A DNA stretch of 64,000 nucleotides from Gimesia aquarii (GTDB taxonomy: Bacteria; Planctomycetota; Planctomycetia; Planctomycetales; Planctomycetaceae): positions 5,237,800 to 5,301,799 of the forward strand of contig NZ_CP037920.1 of the NCBI RefSeq assembly GCF_007748195.1. Reading direction: 5' to 3'. A program made the position numbers and the translations under genes. The notes below the pieces were generated by a model. It did no database searches, was not told the origin of the DNA, and saw only the letters and a program-made list of their open reading frames with translations. How positions within the stretch are numbered: position 1 is the first letter of the stretch; each line of letters opens with the position of its first letter. Below, one piece after another: positions 49,474 through 58,747 of the stretch.

Positions 49474-51015
49474 ATGACCAAGCCTCAAGTCTCACTTTTG
49501 CCGCTAGAAAATCTTATTACAGAAATTGAGCATTCAACTGTTTCGAATTTCAATCAAGCCCTATCGGATATGCATCTTCTTGCTGATATGCAGTTGCTTA
49601 GCGAGCAGGAATGCCAGACAAAAGCACAACCCAAAACATGTCATGAGACGGTCCTTTCAAATTGTACACTGGCACTGAATCATCTTCAGTCGACAATCAC
49701 CAGAATGAAAGAGGAAGTGCATCAACTAAGTAGCCAGTTTGATGAAAACAAAAACAAGACTCTGGAATCAATCAATTCCTCACTTAGCGATAATGAAAAT
49801 TCAGAACTAGAATCAACGAACGCTGTCATCCAGTCTCGGAGCGAGTTTCTCGCAAATATGACTCACGAAATCCGCACTCCCATGACAGCAATACTGGGTT
49901 TCAGTGAGCTGCTGGAAAACAAAGATCTCACGGCCTCACAACATTCAAAAGCGGTCCAAACAATCCAACGTAATGGCCGCTATTTACTGGATTTGATCAA
50001 CGATATTCTTGACCTTTCTCAAGTCGAAGCGGGGAAATTTGAAATTGAAAAACGAAAGACAAATCCCGCAAGAATGCTCCTTGAAATAAAGGAGTCCTTA
50101 AATCATCGCGCATCGGCACAAAACAACAAACTCTTGATTGAACTTCAAGGTAAGATTCCTCAGTTCATTCATACTGATCCCACGCGGCTCAAACAAGCGC
50201 TGGTTAATCTAACCGAAAATGCAATCAAATTTACAAAGCATGGTACGATCCGGATCACTGTTGAACATGACCCACAGCAGCAACGGCTCTGCTACTATGT
50301 AACCGACACCGGAATTGGCATTCCATTGAATCAACTACAACACATCTTTCAGCCGTTTGGTCAAGTCGATTCATCTCTGACACGAAAACAAAGTGGAATC
50401 GGTCTGGGATTAACGATGACCCAACGCATTGCCAAAATGCTGGACGGCGATGTGAATGTTGAAAGTACGTATGGTAAAGGGAGCAAATTCACGTTCCACA
50501 TTTCGACGGGAGATCTGTCAGGAGTGGAAATGGTAACATCTCTTGATTGCGATAAAATACGCAAATCAACGCCCATGGAATATTCAGCCAACAGCAAAAT
50601 TAATGGACGAATTCTGTTAGTGGAAGATCGACCGGATAATCAACATCTGATCCGATTTATTTTGACAAAAGCGGGAGCAGAGGTCACGATTGCCCACAAC
50701 GGTAAAGAAGGAACGGAACTCGCGTTGATAGAACTGCAAGCCAAGAATCCGTTCGACCTGATCTTAATGGATATGCAGATGCCAATTATGGATGGCTATG
50801 AGGCCACCCAGGTTCTTCGTAATGCTGGTTATAAAGGTCAAATTGTTGCATTAACTTCTGAAGTGAGGGATGCCAAGCTCGACAAACGTCTGTCAGCAGG
50901 CTTCGATGGTTTTTTGCCGAAACCTATTGATCGTAAAACCTTCATTCCAGAAATCGCTGCGCGGATGAGTCTGACATTAAAGAACGATCAAAATCAGCAT
51001 CCGCAAGTCGCTTAA
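49474..51015 (+). CDS. Cytoplasmic hybrid histidine kinase with C-terminal receiver domain
   Basis: I start at ATG 49474, with GGAG 11 nt upstream; an in-frame TTG at 49417 would add 19 residues. The 513-residue protein has an N-terminal helical region of about 110 residues without PAS, GAF or membrane segments. Then come a HisKA H-box (FLANMTHEIRTPMTAIL, His131), an HATPase domain (N-box LTENAIKFT, DTGIGIP, GIGLGLTMT), and a receiver domain with phosphoacceptor Asp433 in LILMDMQMPIMDGYEA and Lys in FLPKP. The signal is therefore cytosolic or comes from a partner protein. No response regulator or output gene is adjacent, so its target is unknown. Confidence 0.93.
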   Translation: MTKPQVSLLPLENLITEIEHSTVSNFNQALSDMHLLADMQLLSEQECQTKAQPKTCHETVLSNCTLALNHLQSTITRMKEEVHQLSSQFDENKNKTLESINSSLSDNENSELESTNAVIQSRSEFLANMTHEIRTPMTAILGFSELLENKDLTASQHSKAVQTIQRNGRYLLDLINDILDLSQVEAGKFEIEKRKTNPARMLLEIKESLNHRASAQNNKLLIELQGKIPQFIHTDPTRLKQALVNLTENAIKFTKHGTIRITVEHDPQQQRLCYYVTDTGIGIPLNQLQHIFQPFGQVDSSLTRKQSGIGLGLTMTQRIAKMLDGDVNVESTYGKGSKFTFHISTGDLSGVEMVTSLDCDKIRKSTPMEYSANSKINGRILLVEDRPDNQHLIRFILTKAGAEVTIAHNGKEGTELALIELQAKNPFDLILMDMQMPIMDGYEATQVLRNAGYKGQIVALTSEVRDAKLDKRLSAGFDGFLPKPIDRKTFIPEIAARMSLTLKNDQNQHPQVA

Positions 51016-51315
51016 TAAGAGTATCCCTTCGCTATCTCTCTCCAATCCGAAATGGGAAATGACGCGTTTCAACTGGGTGATGAATCCTGTTACCTTGTGA
51101 GTTGTCAATTTCAGACTTTTGCTGACTCAAACGAGCTTGCTATTTGGTATTCTCGCATTTACATTGGAAAGTTAAGAAAAGTGATTTCCTCTTCGTTTTC
51201 GTGAACAGACCATGTCCGTTTACACTGCAAAATCAAGTGGAAGCTTTCGAGAATGAAAAGGCTCTTTTAGCAATCAGCTCAAAAAAGTCTGATCCAAATG
51301 ACAAGGAATTGTTCC
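51016..51315. other. Intergenic region
   Basis: This 300-bp stretch between the kinase gene and the ceramidase-family gene shows no coding or RNA feature that I recognise. It presumably holds the promoter of the latter. A 95-codon frame beginning at 51144 overlaps the next gene out of frame and is not credible. Confidence 0.45.
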
Positions 51316-52749
51316 ATGAACCAGAGCCAGAAACTGGAGTCTCCTTCAAAAAAAATGCGAGGCTTGAGTCGTTTGTTTGTTTTGCAAATCTGTCTGCTGT
51401 CAATCAACTTTTGTGGCCTTACCAGTCATGAACTCTCTGCTGCAGAAAACTGGAAAGTGGGTATCGCCAAGGCAATCATTACTCCTGAAAAAGGAGTTTG
51501 GCTCGCCGGCTATGGGTCAGCAAGAGCCCCCGAAGGAAAACTGCATGATATCTGGATGAAAGCGCTGGCACTAGAAGATAGCCAGGGACATCGCGCCGTG
51601 TTAATCACCAGTGATTTTCAAGGCGTTCCTAAAATGATGAGCGATCGCGTCTTTGCACAAATCAAGAACCAGTTTGGACTTCAGCGTAAACAAATCATGT
51701 TTACATTCTCACACAATCATTGTGGGCCGCGTTTAGGTGATGATCTTTATGACTACTACCCGACCACTCCAATGCAGGACAAACTGGTTGATGAATACAC
51801 GGATGCCATGGTAAACAAGACGGTCGAAATGATCGGACAGGCACTCACCAACCTTGCCCCCGCCAGTTTGAAGATGGGAACAGGCCACACCACGTTTGCA
51901 GTCAATCGCCGTAACAATCGCGAAGCCGATATTCCCGCTCTCTTAAAAGCAGGCAAGAAACTTGTTGGCCCCGTAGATCACTCTGTCCCCGTCATGACTG
52001 TTACGCGACCTGATGGAAAATTGGACGCCGTACTGTTTGGATACGCCTGTCATCCCACAACGCTCAGTTTCAAAAAAATATGTGGTGATTACCCCGGCTA
52101 TGCACAAATAGAAATCGAGAAAAACCACCCGGGTGTCACTGCCATGTTCGTCAATACATGTGGAGGGGATCAGAACCCCCTTCCCCGTCGAACGGTAGAA
52201 CTCTGCGAAAAATATGGACACATGCTGGCCGTTGCAGTAGAAGAAACTTTGAAAAAATCGCTCAGACCCATTTCTCCTGATTTAAAGATGGCGTTTGAAT
52301 ATGTCGAACTCCCGTATCTGAAAGTGGTCACGCGCAAGGACCTGGAAGCGGATACCAAAAGCAATAATGCCATCAAAAAGCGCTGGGCGGCGCGTCTTCT
52401 GAAAAAGCTGGATCAAGGTGAAACGTTCCCAGGTTCCTATCCTTACCCGATCCATGTATGGCGACTCGGAAAAGACACCCTGATGATTGGTATGGGCGCT
52501 GAAACCGTTGTGGATTATGCACTCCGTTTTAAAAGAGAGTTTGGTCCAAACACCTGGGTCTGCGGTTATGCAGATGATATGATCTCTTATATTCCTTCAA
52601 AACGTGTTTGGCTTGAAGGGGGCTACGAAGGTGGCTCAAACCTTTATGAGTATGGGAGACCCGCTTATCGTTGGGGACCCAATACAGAAGCGCTGATTTC
52701 CGCTTCCGTTCACAGGCTGGTCAAAGAAGTAGATCCCAAGCAAGATTAA
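51316..52749 (+). CDS. Neutral/alkaline ceramidase N-terminal domain protein, exported
   Basis: AGGA lies 8 nt before ATG 51316, so I prefer it over ATG 51298; the protein then has 477 residues with a signal segment (SRLFVLQICLLSINFCGL). The domain begins VGIAKAIITPEKGVWLAGYG and carries the family's metal-site sequences SHNHCGP and ACHPTTLSF, and VNTCGGDQNPLP. Neutral ceramidases hydrolyse the amide bond of ceramide using zinc. This shorter planctomycete form lacks the C-terminal immunoglobulin-like domain, so its substrate may be a different N-acyl compound. It is convergent with the aldolase gene. Confidence 0.86.
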   Translation: MNQSQKLESPSKKMRGLSRLFVLQICLLSINFCGLTSHELSAAENWKVGIAKAIITPEKGVWLAGYGSARAPEGKLHDIWMKALALEDSQGHRAVLITSDFQGVPKMMSDRVFAQIKNQFGLQRKQIMFTFSHNHCGPRLGDDLYDYYPTTPMQDKLVDEYTDAMVNKTVEMIGQALTNLAPASLKMGTGHTTFAVNRRNNREADIPALLKAGKKLVGPVDHSVPVMTVTRPDGKLDAVLFGYACHPTTLSFKKICGDYPGYAQIEIEKNHPGVTAMFVNTCGGDQNPLPRRTVELCEKYGHMLAVAVEETLKKSLRPISPDLKMAFEYVELPYLKVVTRKDLEADTKSNNAIKKRWAARLLKKLDQGETFPGSYPYPIHVWRLGKDTLMIGMGAETVVDYALRFKREFGPNTWVCGYADDMISYIPSKRVWLEGGYEGGSNLYEYGRPAYRWGPNTEALISASVHRLVKEVDPKQD

Positions 52750-52773
52750 GAGACTAATTCTAATCAGATTTCA

Positions 52774-53688
52774 TCAAGCTTCTACGGGAGAGATTGATTT
52801 TCCAACGAAGATTTTCTGAACATGAGGCTCCTCTGTCAGCAACACTTGCTCATGTGCAGTTAAAGCACGCATCGGTCGAGGTGCAAAGTTACCCGGAATA
52901 CCGCGCATATTCATTAAAGCTGTAACAGTTGAAAAGAGAGGAGCTGAAAATGATTGCAAAAATGAGAGCAATCCGGACAGATCCCGCTGTACCGCTGATA
53001 GTGTTTCCCAATCTTCTGCCTCAGTTGCTGCTACCATTTTTTTAATCCATTCTGGCACCAGAATATACACACCGTCCAGATGTTCGCTGACGCCAGACCG
53101 CAACAGAACATCCATTAAATGGGGTTGCGCCACAATCACACGAAACTGCTCACTGAGTGAATCAACCACCGGACGAATCGTCACAAAATGATCCGAGCAT
53201 TTAATTCCTCGAATATTAGGATGCTCAGCCAGCTTCAACACAGTCTCCACTTCCAATTTTGTTCCCGTCGTCTGAGGCAGGTCATACAAAAATAATGGCT
53301 TCGAACTCAGATCTGCTAACGATAAATAATAATCGACCAGATCTTCCTGACTGAATTGGACAAAAAAAGGAGAAATCACGACAACCCCATCAATGGACAG
53401 ATTCTCCACCATTCGTATGCGGTCGCGTGTCCGCACAAAGCTGGTATCACCCACCCCCACAAGTAATTCTGCACGGCCTTTAGTGAATTGAACACTCTGT
53501 TCCACAAGCTGTCGGTAGGTCTCATCTGACAAAAGCTGCATCAACCCCATAGTGCCACCCACTAAAAAACCATTGATTGCATGAGAAAGTTGATCATGAA
53601 TCTGTGCTTCCATTCCTGGTAGATGGAGATCTTCTTCTGCAGTCAGTGGAGTTCCCAGCGCGGTAATCATTTTAACAGATTGTATCAT
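52774..53688 (-). CDS. Dihydrodipicolinate synthase (DHDPS)/N-acetylneuraminate lyase family aldolase
   Basis: This 304-residue class I aldolase of the DapA/NanA TIM-barrel family has the Schiff-base Lys163 in IRGIKCSDH and Tyr135 in LFLYDLPQTTG. The family GTTGE loop is replaced by GGTMGLMQLL, so substrate specificity probably differs from DHDPS. Family reactions join or split pyruvate and an aldehyde, including sialic-acid cleavage. It lies 35 bp after a threonine-synthase-like PLP gene on the same strand and is probably the second gene of that operon, controlled by the divergent GntR regulator. The sialidase-rich surroundings make a keto-sugar lyase role attractive but unproven. Confidence 0.88.
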   Translation of the reverse strand: MIQSVKMITALGTPLTAEEDLHLPGMEAQIHDQLSHAINGFLVGGTMGLMQLLSDETYRQLVEQSVQFTKGRAELLVGVGDTSFVRTRDRIRMVENLSIDGVVVISPFFVQFSQEDLVDYYLSLADLSSKPLFLYDLPQTTGTKLEVETVLKLAEHPNIRGIKCSDHFVTIRPVVDSLSEQFRVIVAQPHLMDVLLRSGVSEHLDGVYILVPEWIKKMVAATEAEDWETLSAVQRDLSGLLSFLQSFSAPLFSTVTALMNMRGIPGNFAPRPMRALTAHEQVLLTEEPHVQKIFVGKSISPVEA

Positions 53689-53723
53689 ATTGAAGGACTT
53701 TCTTTGTGCTCAATGACAAGTGG

Positions 53724-54776
53724 TTAAGATGTATGATTGATGAACTCTGATAGCGTAACGACCGGGCAGGTGTTTGAAGCCAGCATTCGATCTATTGAAG
53801 ACTGATCCTTGAATCCTGTGCCCGTGATGAGACAGACCACGGTTTCCTCCCGGTGTATCTTTCCTTCCACGGCAGCTTGTAAGATGCCCGCCAATGAAAC
53901 TGCAGCCGCTGGCTCACAAAAGATGCCTTCCTGTCGTGCCAGTTGCGACTGTACCTCATACACGAATTCATCTTCGACAAGATAACCAGAGCCACCAGTT
54001 TGTCTGCAGGCTGCAATCACTTTGTCTCCATCCAGCACACTGGCAACCTGTAGTCCACCAATTTCTGTCGTGCTCTGACAGGGCCGTGCATGGTCAAGTC
54101 CCTCCCGTAAGGGACCAACGATCGTATTATTACCAGCTGGTTGAACACAGTGCATGGCAGGCAGGTCGGTTATGTTTTTCTGTTTCAGTGCCGCTTCAAA
54201 GCCCCGAAAAACAGCCAGAATCAGCCCCCCGCCCCCCGCACAACTAAAAACATGCTCAATAGGACGTTGTAATTGCTCTGATTGACTTACAAGTTCCTGA
54301 CCGATTGTCTCAACCCCCAGCATGCTGACGGGACTAAATTGATAACTGCTGATCTGAAGTTGCGCATCGGAGGCCGACCCGATCTGTTTCAGATACTCAA
54401 AAGTGTCCCTGGTAATTTCTGGATCTGATCCGAAATCCCGAATCTTCCAGATTTCTGCACCGTAGGCCAGCATCTGTTTCAGTTTGTTTTCCGGTGCGCC
54501 AATAAACACAGCAACCTGACATTTTATTCCCGCAGCAGCACTATAAGCGGCCAGCGCAGAACCGGCATTTCCGCTGGAAGAGGTCACAACGTGTTGTTTC
54601 CCATTCATCCGCATGTCAGAAATCGCAGCAGCGGCAAACCGATCTTTGTAAGACCCTGTGGGATTGACGGTTTCCAATTTAAAATACAAATGCTGCAGCC
54701 CCACATCAGGGCCAATGCGGCGCGAACGTAAGAGAGGTGTTTGACCTTCGCCCAAAGTAAAATGTTTTGAATCCAT
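53724..54776 (-). CDS. Threonine synthase-like PLP-dependent enzyme
   Basis: The protein has 350 residues of fold type II (tryptophan synthase beta-like). GEGQTPLL at the N-terminus, PTGSYKDRFAAAA with PLP Lys44, the phosphate loop SSSGNAGSALAAY, and CAGGGG are all characteristic of threonine synthase and related lyases or dehydratases. The length is shorter than bacterial ThrC, and the gene is not near thrA or thrB, so it may be a specialised lyase and not the housekeeping enzyme. It is the first gene of a two-gene minus-strand operon with the aldolase, divergent from a GntR gene with palindromic sites between. Confidence 0.88.
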   Translation of the reverse strand: MDSKHFTLGEGQTPLLRSRRIGPDVGLQHLYFKLETVNPTGSYKDRFAAAAISDMRMNGKQHVVTSSSGNAGSALAAYSAAAGIKCQVAVFIGAPENKLKQMLAYGAEIWKIRDFGSDPEITRDTFEYLKQIGSASDAQLQISSYQFSPVSMLGVETIGQELVSQSEQLQRPIEHVFSCAGGGGLILAVFRGFEAALKQKNITDLPAMHCVQPAGNNTIVGPLREGLDHARPCQSTTEIGGLQVASVLDGDKVIAACRQTGGSGYLVEDEFVYEVQSQLARQEGIFCEPAAAVSLAGILQAAVEGKIHREETVVCLITGTGFKDQSSIDRMLASNTCPVVTLSEFINHTS

Positions 54777-54910
54777 ATACCATTCCCTGGTGAGAAATCA
54801 GCAATTCATTGATGCCAACGACATCACATTAAACCAAAGCAATTTACATCAGAGTTAGATTCAAAACATCAGTAATCTTGATCAAAAGAGTATGAATAGC
54901 CTTGACGCAC

Positions 54911-54948
54911 ATATTATCAGTTATATGATAATATCTTTGATTATCATA
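54911..54948. promoter_or_regulatory. Triple half-site candidate GntR operator
   Basis: ATATTATCA (54911-54919) and TGATAATAT (54926-54934) form one perfect inverted repeat; TATGATAAT (54924-54932) and ATTATCATA (54940-54948) form a second. The middle half-site is shared, so three ATTATCA/TGATAAT half-sites follow each other about 13 bp apart. The cluster lies between the PLP gene and the GntR gene, where it could control both. Confidence 0.6.
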
Positions 54949-55090
54949 CAATTTAATATTTTATAGTATAAAAATTTATTTGAAGCAATAAACCCAATCC
55001 CATGTTTTTGGACGTGGTTTCAGAAAATCGCATTTCATTGCCTGTCTCTCAGAGATTCACGAGAGCACGTATAGGAAAGTCGTCGTTAAA

Positions 55091-55810
55091 ATGAAGATTT
55101 CGCAGGATGCCCGACAAGTTGATGCAGCAAAAACACTCAGTGCGGAACTGGCTGATCGCCTGTGTGAAAGAATCCGTAACGACCGACTCGCCCCTGGTTC
55201 ACGCCTGGGAACAGAGGCCGATCTAGCCGATCAATTTGGTGTCTCGCGGACCGTGGTACGTGAGGCCATCGGTTCCCTGAGAGGCTTGGGAGTTGTGACG
55301 GGACGACAAGGTCTGGGGCTTTGTGTGGCAGAAGCAGATAACTTTTCCTCTGTCTTGCGGAAGGCTCTGGTACCACAGGTCGCCAGCCCCCAGGGATTAT
55401 GTGAACTACAGCAACTGCGTGCCGTGATCGAAATTGGTTCTATCGCACTGGCAGTAGAACGGATCACATCTGAAGAAATTATTCGCCTGCAGACTATCGT
55501 TGCCGAGATGAAGCGTGTGATGAAAAACCTTAAGAAAGACGAAGCAGGAACGAGTAAAGCCTATAAAGAAATGGACTGCCTGTTTCACCAGACAATTCTT
55601 GCCGCTTCGCATGGCAGCTTTGTGAAACAGTTCCACGGAGTATTGCTGGATTACTTTCACGCAGGTGAATTCTACGGCCGCATTCCCACGTTGAAAGGAC
55701 TCCGGGAACATGAAAAGATTGCCAATGCCATTGCTGATCGGGATACAGATAAAGCAACAAAACACTTAACGGAACATTTACAAACTCAGTTAAAAGCTCC
55801 GAGTGAATGA
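55091..55810 (+). CDS. GntR-family transcriptional regulator (FCD subfamily)
   Basis: The 239-residue regulator has a winged helix (LSAELADRLCERIRNDRLAPGSRL; LADQFGVSRTVVREAIGSLRGLG) and an FCD domain (LQQLRAVIEIGSIALAVERI; YKEMDCLFHQTILAASHGSF; DKATKHLTEHLQTQL). It is divergent from the PLP/aldolase operon across a 314-bp region that contains a three-half-site palindromic cluster. This makes it the probable repressor or activator of that operon, and perhaps of the DUF1559-lipoprotein-BNR cassette downstream. The effector is probably the substrate of the aldolase or PLP enzyme. Confidence 0.92.
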   Translation: MKISQDARQVDAAKTLSAELADRLCERIRNDRLAPGSRLGTEADLADQFGVSRTVVREAIGSLRGLGVVTGRQGLGLCVAEADNFSSVLRKALVPQVASPQGLCELQQLRAVIEIGSIALAVERITSEEIIRLQTIVAEMKRVMKNLKKDEAGTSKAYKEMDCLFHQTILAASHGSFVKQFHGVLLDYFHAGEFYGRIPTLKGLREHEKIANAIADRDTDKATKHLTEHLQTQLKAPSE

Positions 55811-55960
55811 TACTAAAAAGCCCCTCTTTTTTTTGTATCACAATAGATTTAACAATCGTGCAGACCATCGGACACTTGATTGAATGCGAGCGTTCTGATT
55901 GAGACATAAAATCAAATACGGCTGAGCACGTCAAAATGGTGAACCCTAATCTGGTAAATG

Positions 55961-55977
55961 CCATTAATCATTAATGG
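55961..55977. promoter_or_regulatory. Palindrome upstream of the second DUF1559 cassette
   Basis: CCATTAATCATTAATGG has perfect 8-bp arms around a single central base, about 130 bp before the DUF1559 start. It is a plausible operator for a local regulator; it does not match the palindrome at 39985 in sequence. Confidence 0.4.
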
Positions 55978-56108
55978 TGAAACATCGTTTGTCATAGAAA
56001 ACAGTCTGATGGCTGACAACATTTATTATTCAGAGATCATATGCGTCTAGATACAAAGGTTATATTTATCGTATTGCGTTCTTTCCCCGTTTTGATGGAG
56101 ATGAAACA

Positions 56109-57020
56109 ATGTTACAATTCAAAGTCGAAAAGAAACATCATGGATTTACGCTAATTGAACTACTGGTTGTCATTGCCATAATCGCAATTTTAATCGCAAT
56201 CTTACTGCCTGCAGTGCAACAGGCACGCGAGGCAGCACGACGCTCCTCCTGCAAAAACAACTTTAAGCAAGTCGGATTGGCTTTACATAACTATCACGAC
56301 ACCTTTACCGCGTTTCCCATCGGTGCTGGAATCAGTGGCGGTTGCAGCGGATACTCAGGAAGTCATATGTTTTCCTGGGGCGTGCGCATTCTGCCTTATC
56401 TGGATCAGGCAAATATTTATAACAATCTCAATTTTTCCGGTCCCACACCTTTTGTACCGCCCAACTTCAATTCGAGCACTTGTCTGTCTCCCGTGCTCCC
56501 GTTCCTCTGCCCCAGTAATCCTCAACCAGATGTGATCGTTAATAAAGCAGGCGCCTTTGCAGGTGCTCTGCCTGATGGCATGGCTAGAACAGATATGGCG
56601 GGCGTCGCCGATTCCATCAGCTGGAGATGCAATAGTGGTTCGGGGGTGCGACCGACCTCTGTCGGAAATGGTGTGCTCTATGGCATCTCCCGCGTCAAAA
56701 TGCGCGACATAATTGACGGTGCAAGTAATACCCTGATCGTGGGTGAGATTACCGGTTCCCTCGCTCAAACCGGGTTGAACGGAAATTCATACACTGGCTA
56801 TGACGTTTTCGATACCAGTAATGGCATCAACAGCATCGACACGGTCCCCGGTGGAGGTGCATTTGCATTTCGCCCTCAGGGTTTTTCCAGTTATCACGTC
56901 GGTGGTGCCCACTTTGTCCTCGGCGATGGATCTGTCCGCTTTATTTCCGAAAACATCGATCAGGGCACACTCTCTGCCATCACCACCCGTGCTGGTAAAG
57001 AAGTGGTCGGCGAATTTTAA
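56109..57020 (+). CDS. DUF1559 pseudopilin-like protein
   Basis: The 303-residue protein has the prepilin signal [18 protein letters not shown], the block [21 protein letters not shown] and the C-terminal signature [18 protein letters not shown]. It is expected to be a membrane-anchored pseudopilin with an exported domain. It heads the second DUF1559-lipoprotein-BNR cassette, mirroring 40092-42636. A 17-bp palindrome lies upstream. Confidence 0.95.
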   Translation: MLQFKVEKKHHGFTLIELLVVIAIIAILIAILLPAVQQAREAARRSSCKNNFKQVGLALHNYHDTFTAFPIGAGISGGCSGYSGSHMFSWGVRILPYLDQANIYNNLNFSGPTPFVPPNFNSSTCLSPVLPFLCPSNPQPDVIVNKAGAFAGALPDGMARTDMAGVADSISWRCNSGSGVRPTSVGNGVLYGISRVKMRDIIDGASNTLIVGEITGSLAQTGLNGNSYTGYDVFDTSNGINSIDTVPGGGAFAFRPQGFSSYHVGGAHFVLGDGSVRFISENIDQGTLSAITTRAGKEVVGEF

Positions 57021-57112
57021 CTCCGTTTACATCGTCATGTTGGACATGCACGCTCACGCATCTTTTTGCGCTGACTAACCGGAATTAGTCAACGTTCTTT
57101 AAGGAGGCTGTT

Positions 57113-57538
57113 ATGCCTGTCATACGAATGATTCTTTGTGGAGCATTGTTGGCTCTCTTCTCTGGCTGTGGAGGTGTCAGCGATGCGCCTGATCGGCGCA
57201 TTGTTAAAGGTATCGTCACTTTGAACGGCGAACCGCTGGAAGGGGCTGCGATTCGCTTTCTACCACAACCAACGGGCCCCGTTGCAGCAGGTAAAGTCAA
57301 AAATGGGATGTACGAAATCTCGAATAAAGGTGGCGTCCCCTTAGGAAAACATCGTGTGGAGATCAAAGGCATTCCCATTCTTCCCGATGATACAGATGGA
57401 AAATCATTGGGAGAAATTGACGCCGCAACCAAACCTGCAATCTCCATTCCAGAGAAGTATCACACCAATTCTGAACTGGAAGCGACTGTGGAAGCAGGAA
57501 GTGAACCATTCATCGTCGACTTTGAACTGAAAGAATAA
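57113..57538 (+). CDS. Small lipoprotein with carboxypeptidase-regulatory-like fold
   Basis: AAGGAGG precedes the ATG. The 141-residue protein has a short signal with lipobox LFSGC (Cys near residue 19), then a beta-rich domain (VKGIVTLNGEPLEGAAIRFLP; GKHRVEIKGIPIL). It resembles the 41095 lipoprotein in length, lipobox and domain, and occupies the same place between a DUF1559 gene and a sialidase gene, so the two are probably paralogues. It is probably co-transcribed with the sialidase gene 69 bp downstream. Confidence 0.87.
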   Translation: MPVIRMILCGALLALFSGCGGVSDAPDRRIVKGIVTLNGEPLEGAAIRFLPQPTGPVAAGKVKNGMYEISNKGGVPLGKHRVEIKGIPILPDDTDGKSLGEIDAATKPAISIPEKYHTNSELEATVEAGSEPFIVDFELKE

Positions 57539-57607
57539 ATGTCAAAAACTGACAACTTTAAGACCATACTTTTTATCAAAATCGTTTGAAACAAGGCAGA
57601 GAAAATA

Positions 57608-58675
57608 ATGAAGCAGCTTTTACGTTCAACCTGCGTGATATCAATCACTTTATACTCGTTACACGTTTCTCAGGCAGAATGGAATCATCCACAAACGCAA
57701 AAATTACCCCACCGCCATCTGGGACCGTTTCTCAAACTTTCAGATGGAAGCCTGTTGGCTCCGGATGCCAAACAGGTCTTAATAAGTCAAGATGAAGGAA
57801 AATCATGGGCTGGCAAACCCTTGTATAAAAATCCTGAAAAATTCCATACCAGTAATGAAAGAGCCATCATCAAAACACGTAAGGGTACGATCATCCTAGC
57901 TTTCATGAATTTGAAAGAACGAAAATTCAACTGGAATGATAAAAAGGGAGGTCCCCAGTCCGACTGCTATCTCCCTGCTTACATTGTACGTAGCAAAGAT
58001 GGCGGCCATACCTGGCTGGCCCCTCAGATCATTCAGGACCATAGCTGGTGTGGCGCTATTCGCAGCATGATTCAAACCAAATCGGGACGCATCATTGTTG
58101 CCGTTTCCAAAGCCATCGCTAATCCGGGTCGGCATGTGATGGTCACATACTACTCGGACGATGAAGGAGCAACCTGGAACCACAGTAATATGATCGACCT
58201 GGGCGGTTCCGGCGATCACGACGGCGCGATGGAGGGCACAATTGTTGAATTGAAAGATGGCAGAATCTATGCATTGATCCGCACAAGATTTGGTCGCTTC
58301 TGGGAGGCATTCTCAACAGATGAAGGTGCTTCCTGGCGTACCATTCGTCCTTCGCAAATTCCAGCCAGCAGTTCCCCTGCCATTCTGCAACGACTGGAAA
58401 GTGGCCGGATCGTCATGCTATGGAATCGTTTCCGTGACCCGGAACGCAAAAAGGGACGGCGCGAGGAATTGTCTATTGCGTTTTCAGACGATGAATGTAA
58501 ATCCTGGAGCAAACCCATCATCATCGCACGGGACTTAACACCTTCAGGTCAAAAGCGTGAAAACCGGGTTTCTTATCCGTATGTGCTGGAAGTCAAACCC
58601 GGACAACTCTGGATTACCACCATGCAAGGCCCCGTCCGCCTGACTCTGAAAGAAGAAGACTTCCTCACAAAATAA
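57608..58675 (+). CDS. Exported BNR-repeat sialidase-family protein
   Basis: The 355-residue protein has a signal segment (KQLLRSTCVISITLYSLHVSQA) and five Asp boxes (SQDEGKSWAG, SKDGGHTWLA, YSDDEGATWN, STDEGASWRT, SDDECKSWSK), giving a six-bladed sialidase-type propeller. RIYALIRTRFGRFW contains a candidate triad arginine. It is the end of the second DUF1559-lipoprotein-BNR cassette and is followed by a long palindrome next to a LacI gene. The natural substrate may not be sialic acid. Confidence 0.88.
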   Translation: MKQLLRSTCVISITLYSLHVSQAEWNHPQTQKLPHRHLGPFLKLSDGSLLAPDAKQVLISQDEGKSWAGKPLYKNPEKFHTSNERAIIKTRKGTIILAFMNLKERKFNWNDKKGGPQSDCYLPAYIVRSKDGGHTWLAPQIIQDHSWCGAIRSMIQTKSGRIIVAVSKAIANPGRHVMVTYYSDDEGATWNHSNMIDLGGSGDHDGAMEGTIVELKDGRIYALIRTRFGRFWEAFSTDEGASWRTIRPSQIPASSSPAILQRLESGRIVMLWNRFRDPERKKGRREELSIAFSDDECKSWSKPIIIARDLTPSGQKRENRVSYPYVLEVKPGQLWITTMQGPVRLTLKEEDFLTK

Positions 58676-58747
58676 TCTCAACTGTGATTCCGCAGCAAGC
58701 TCCCAATGATTAGCGGAAATATCATCATCCCTATTTTCTAACCCCAA

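Noticed and set aside
51144-51431. 95-codon frame before the ceramidase gene
   Set aside because: Overlaps the ceramidase gene start out of frame and lacks any recognisable feature.
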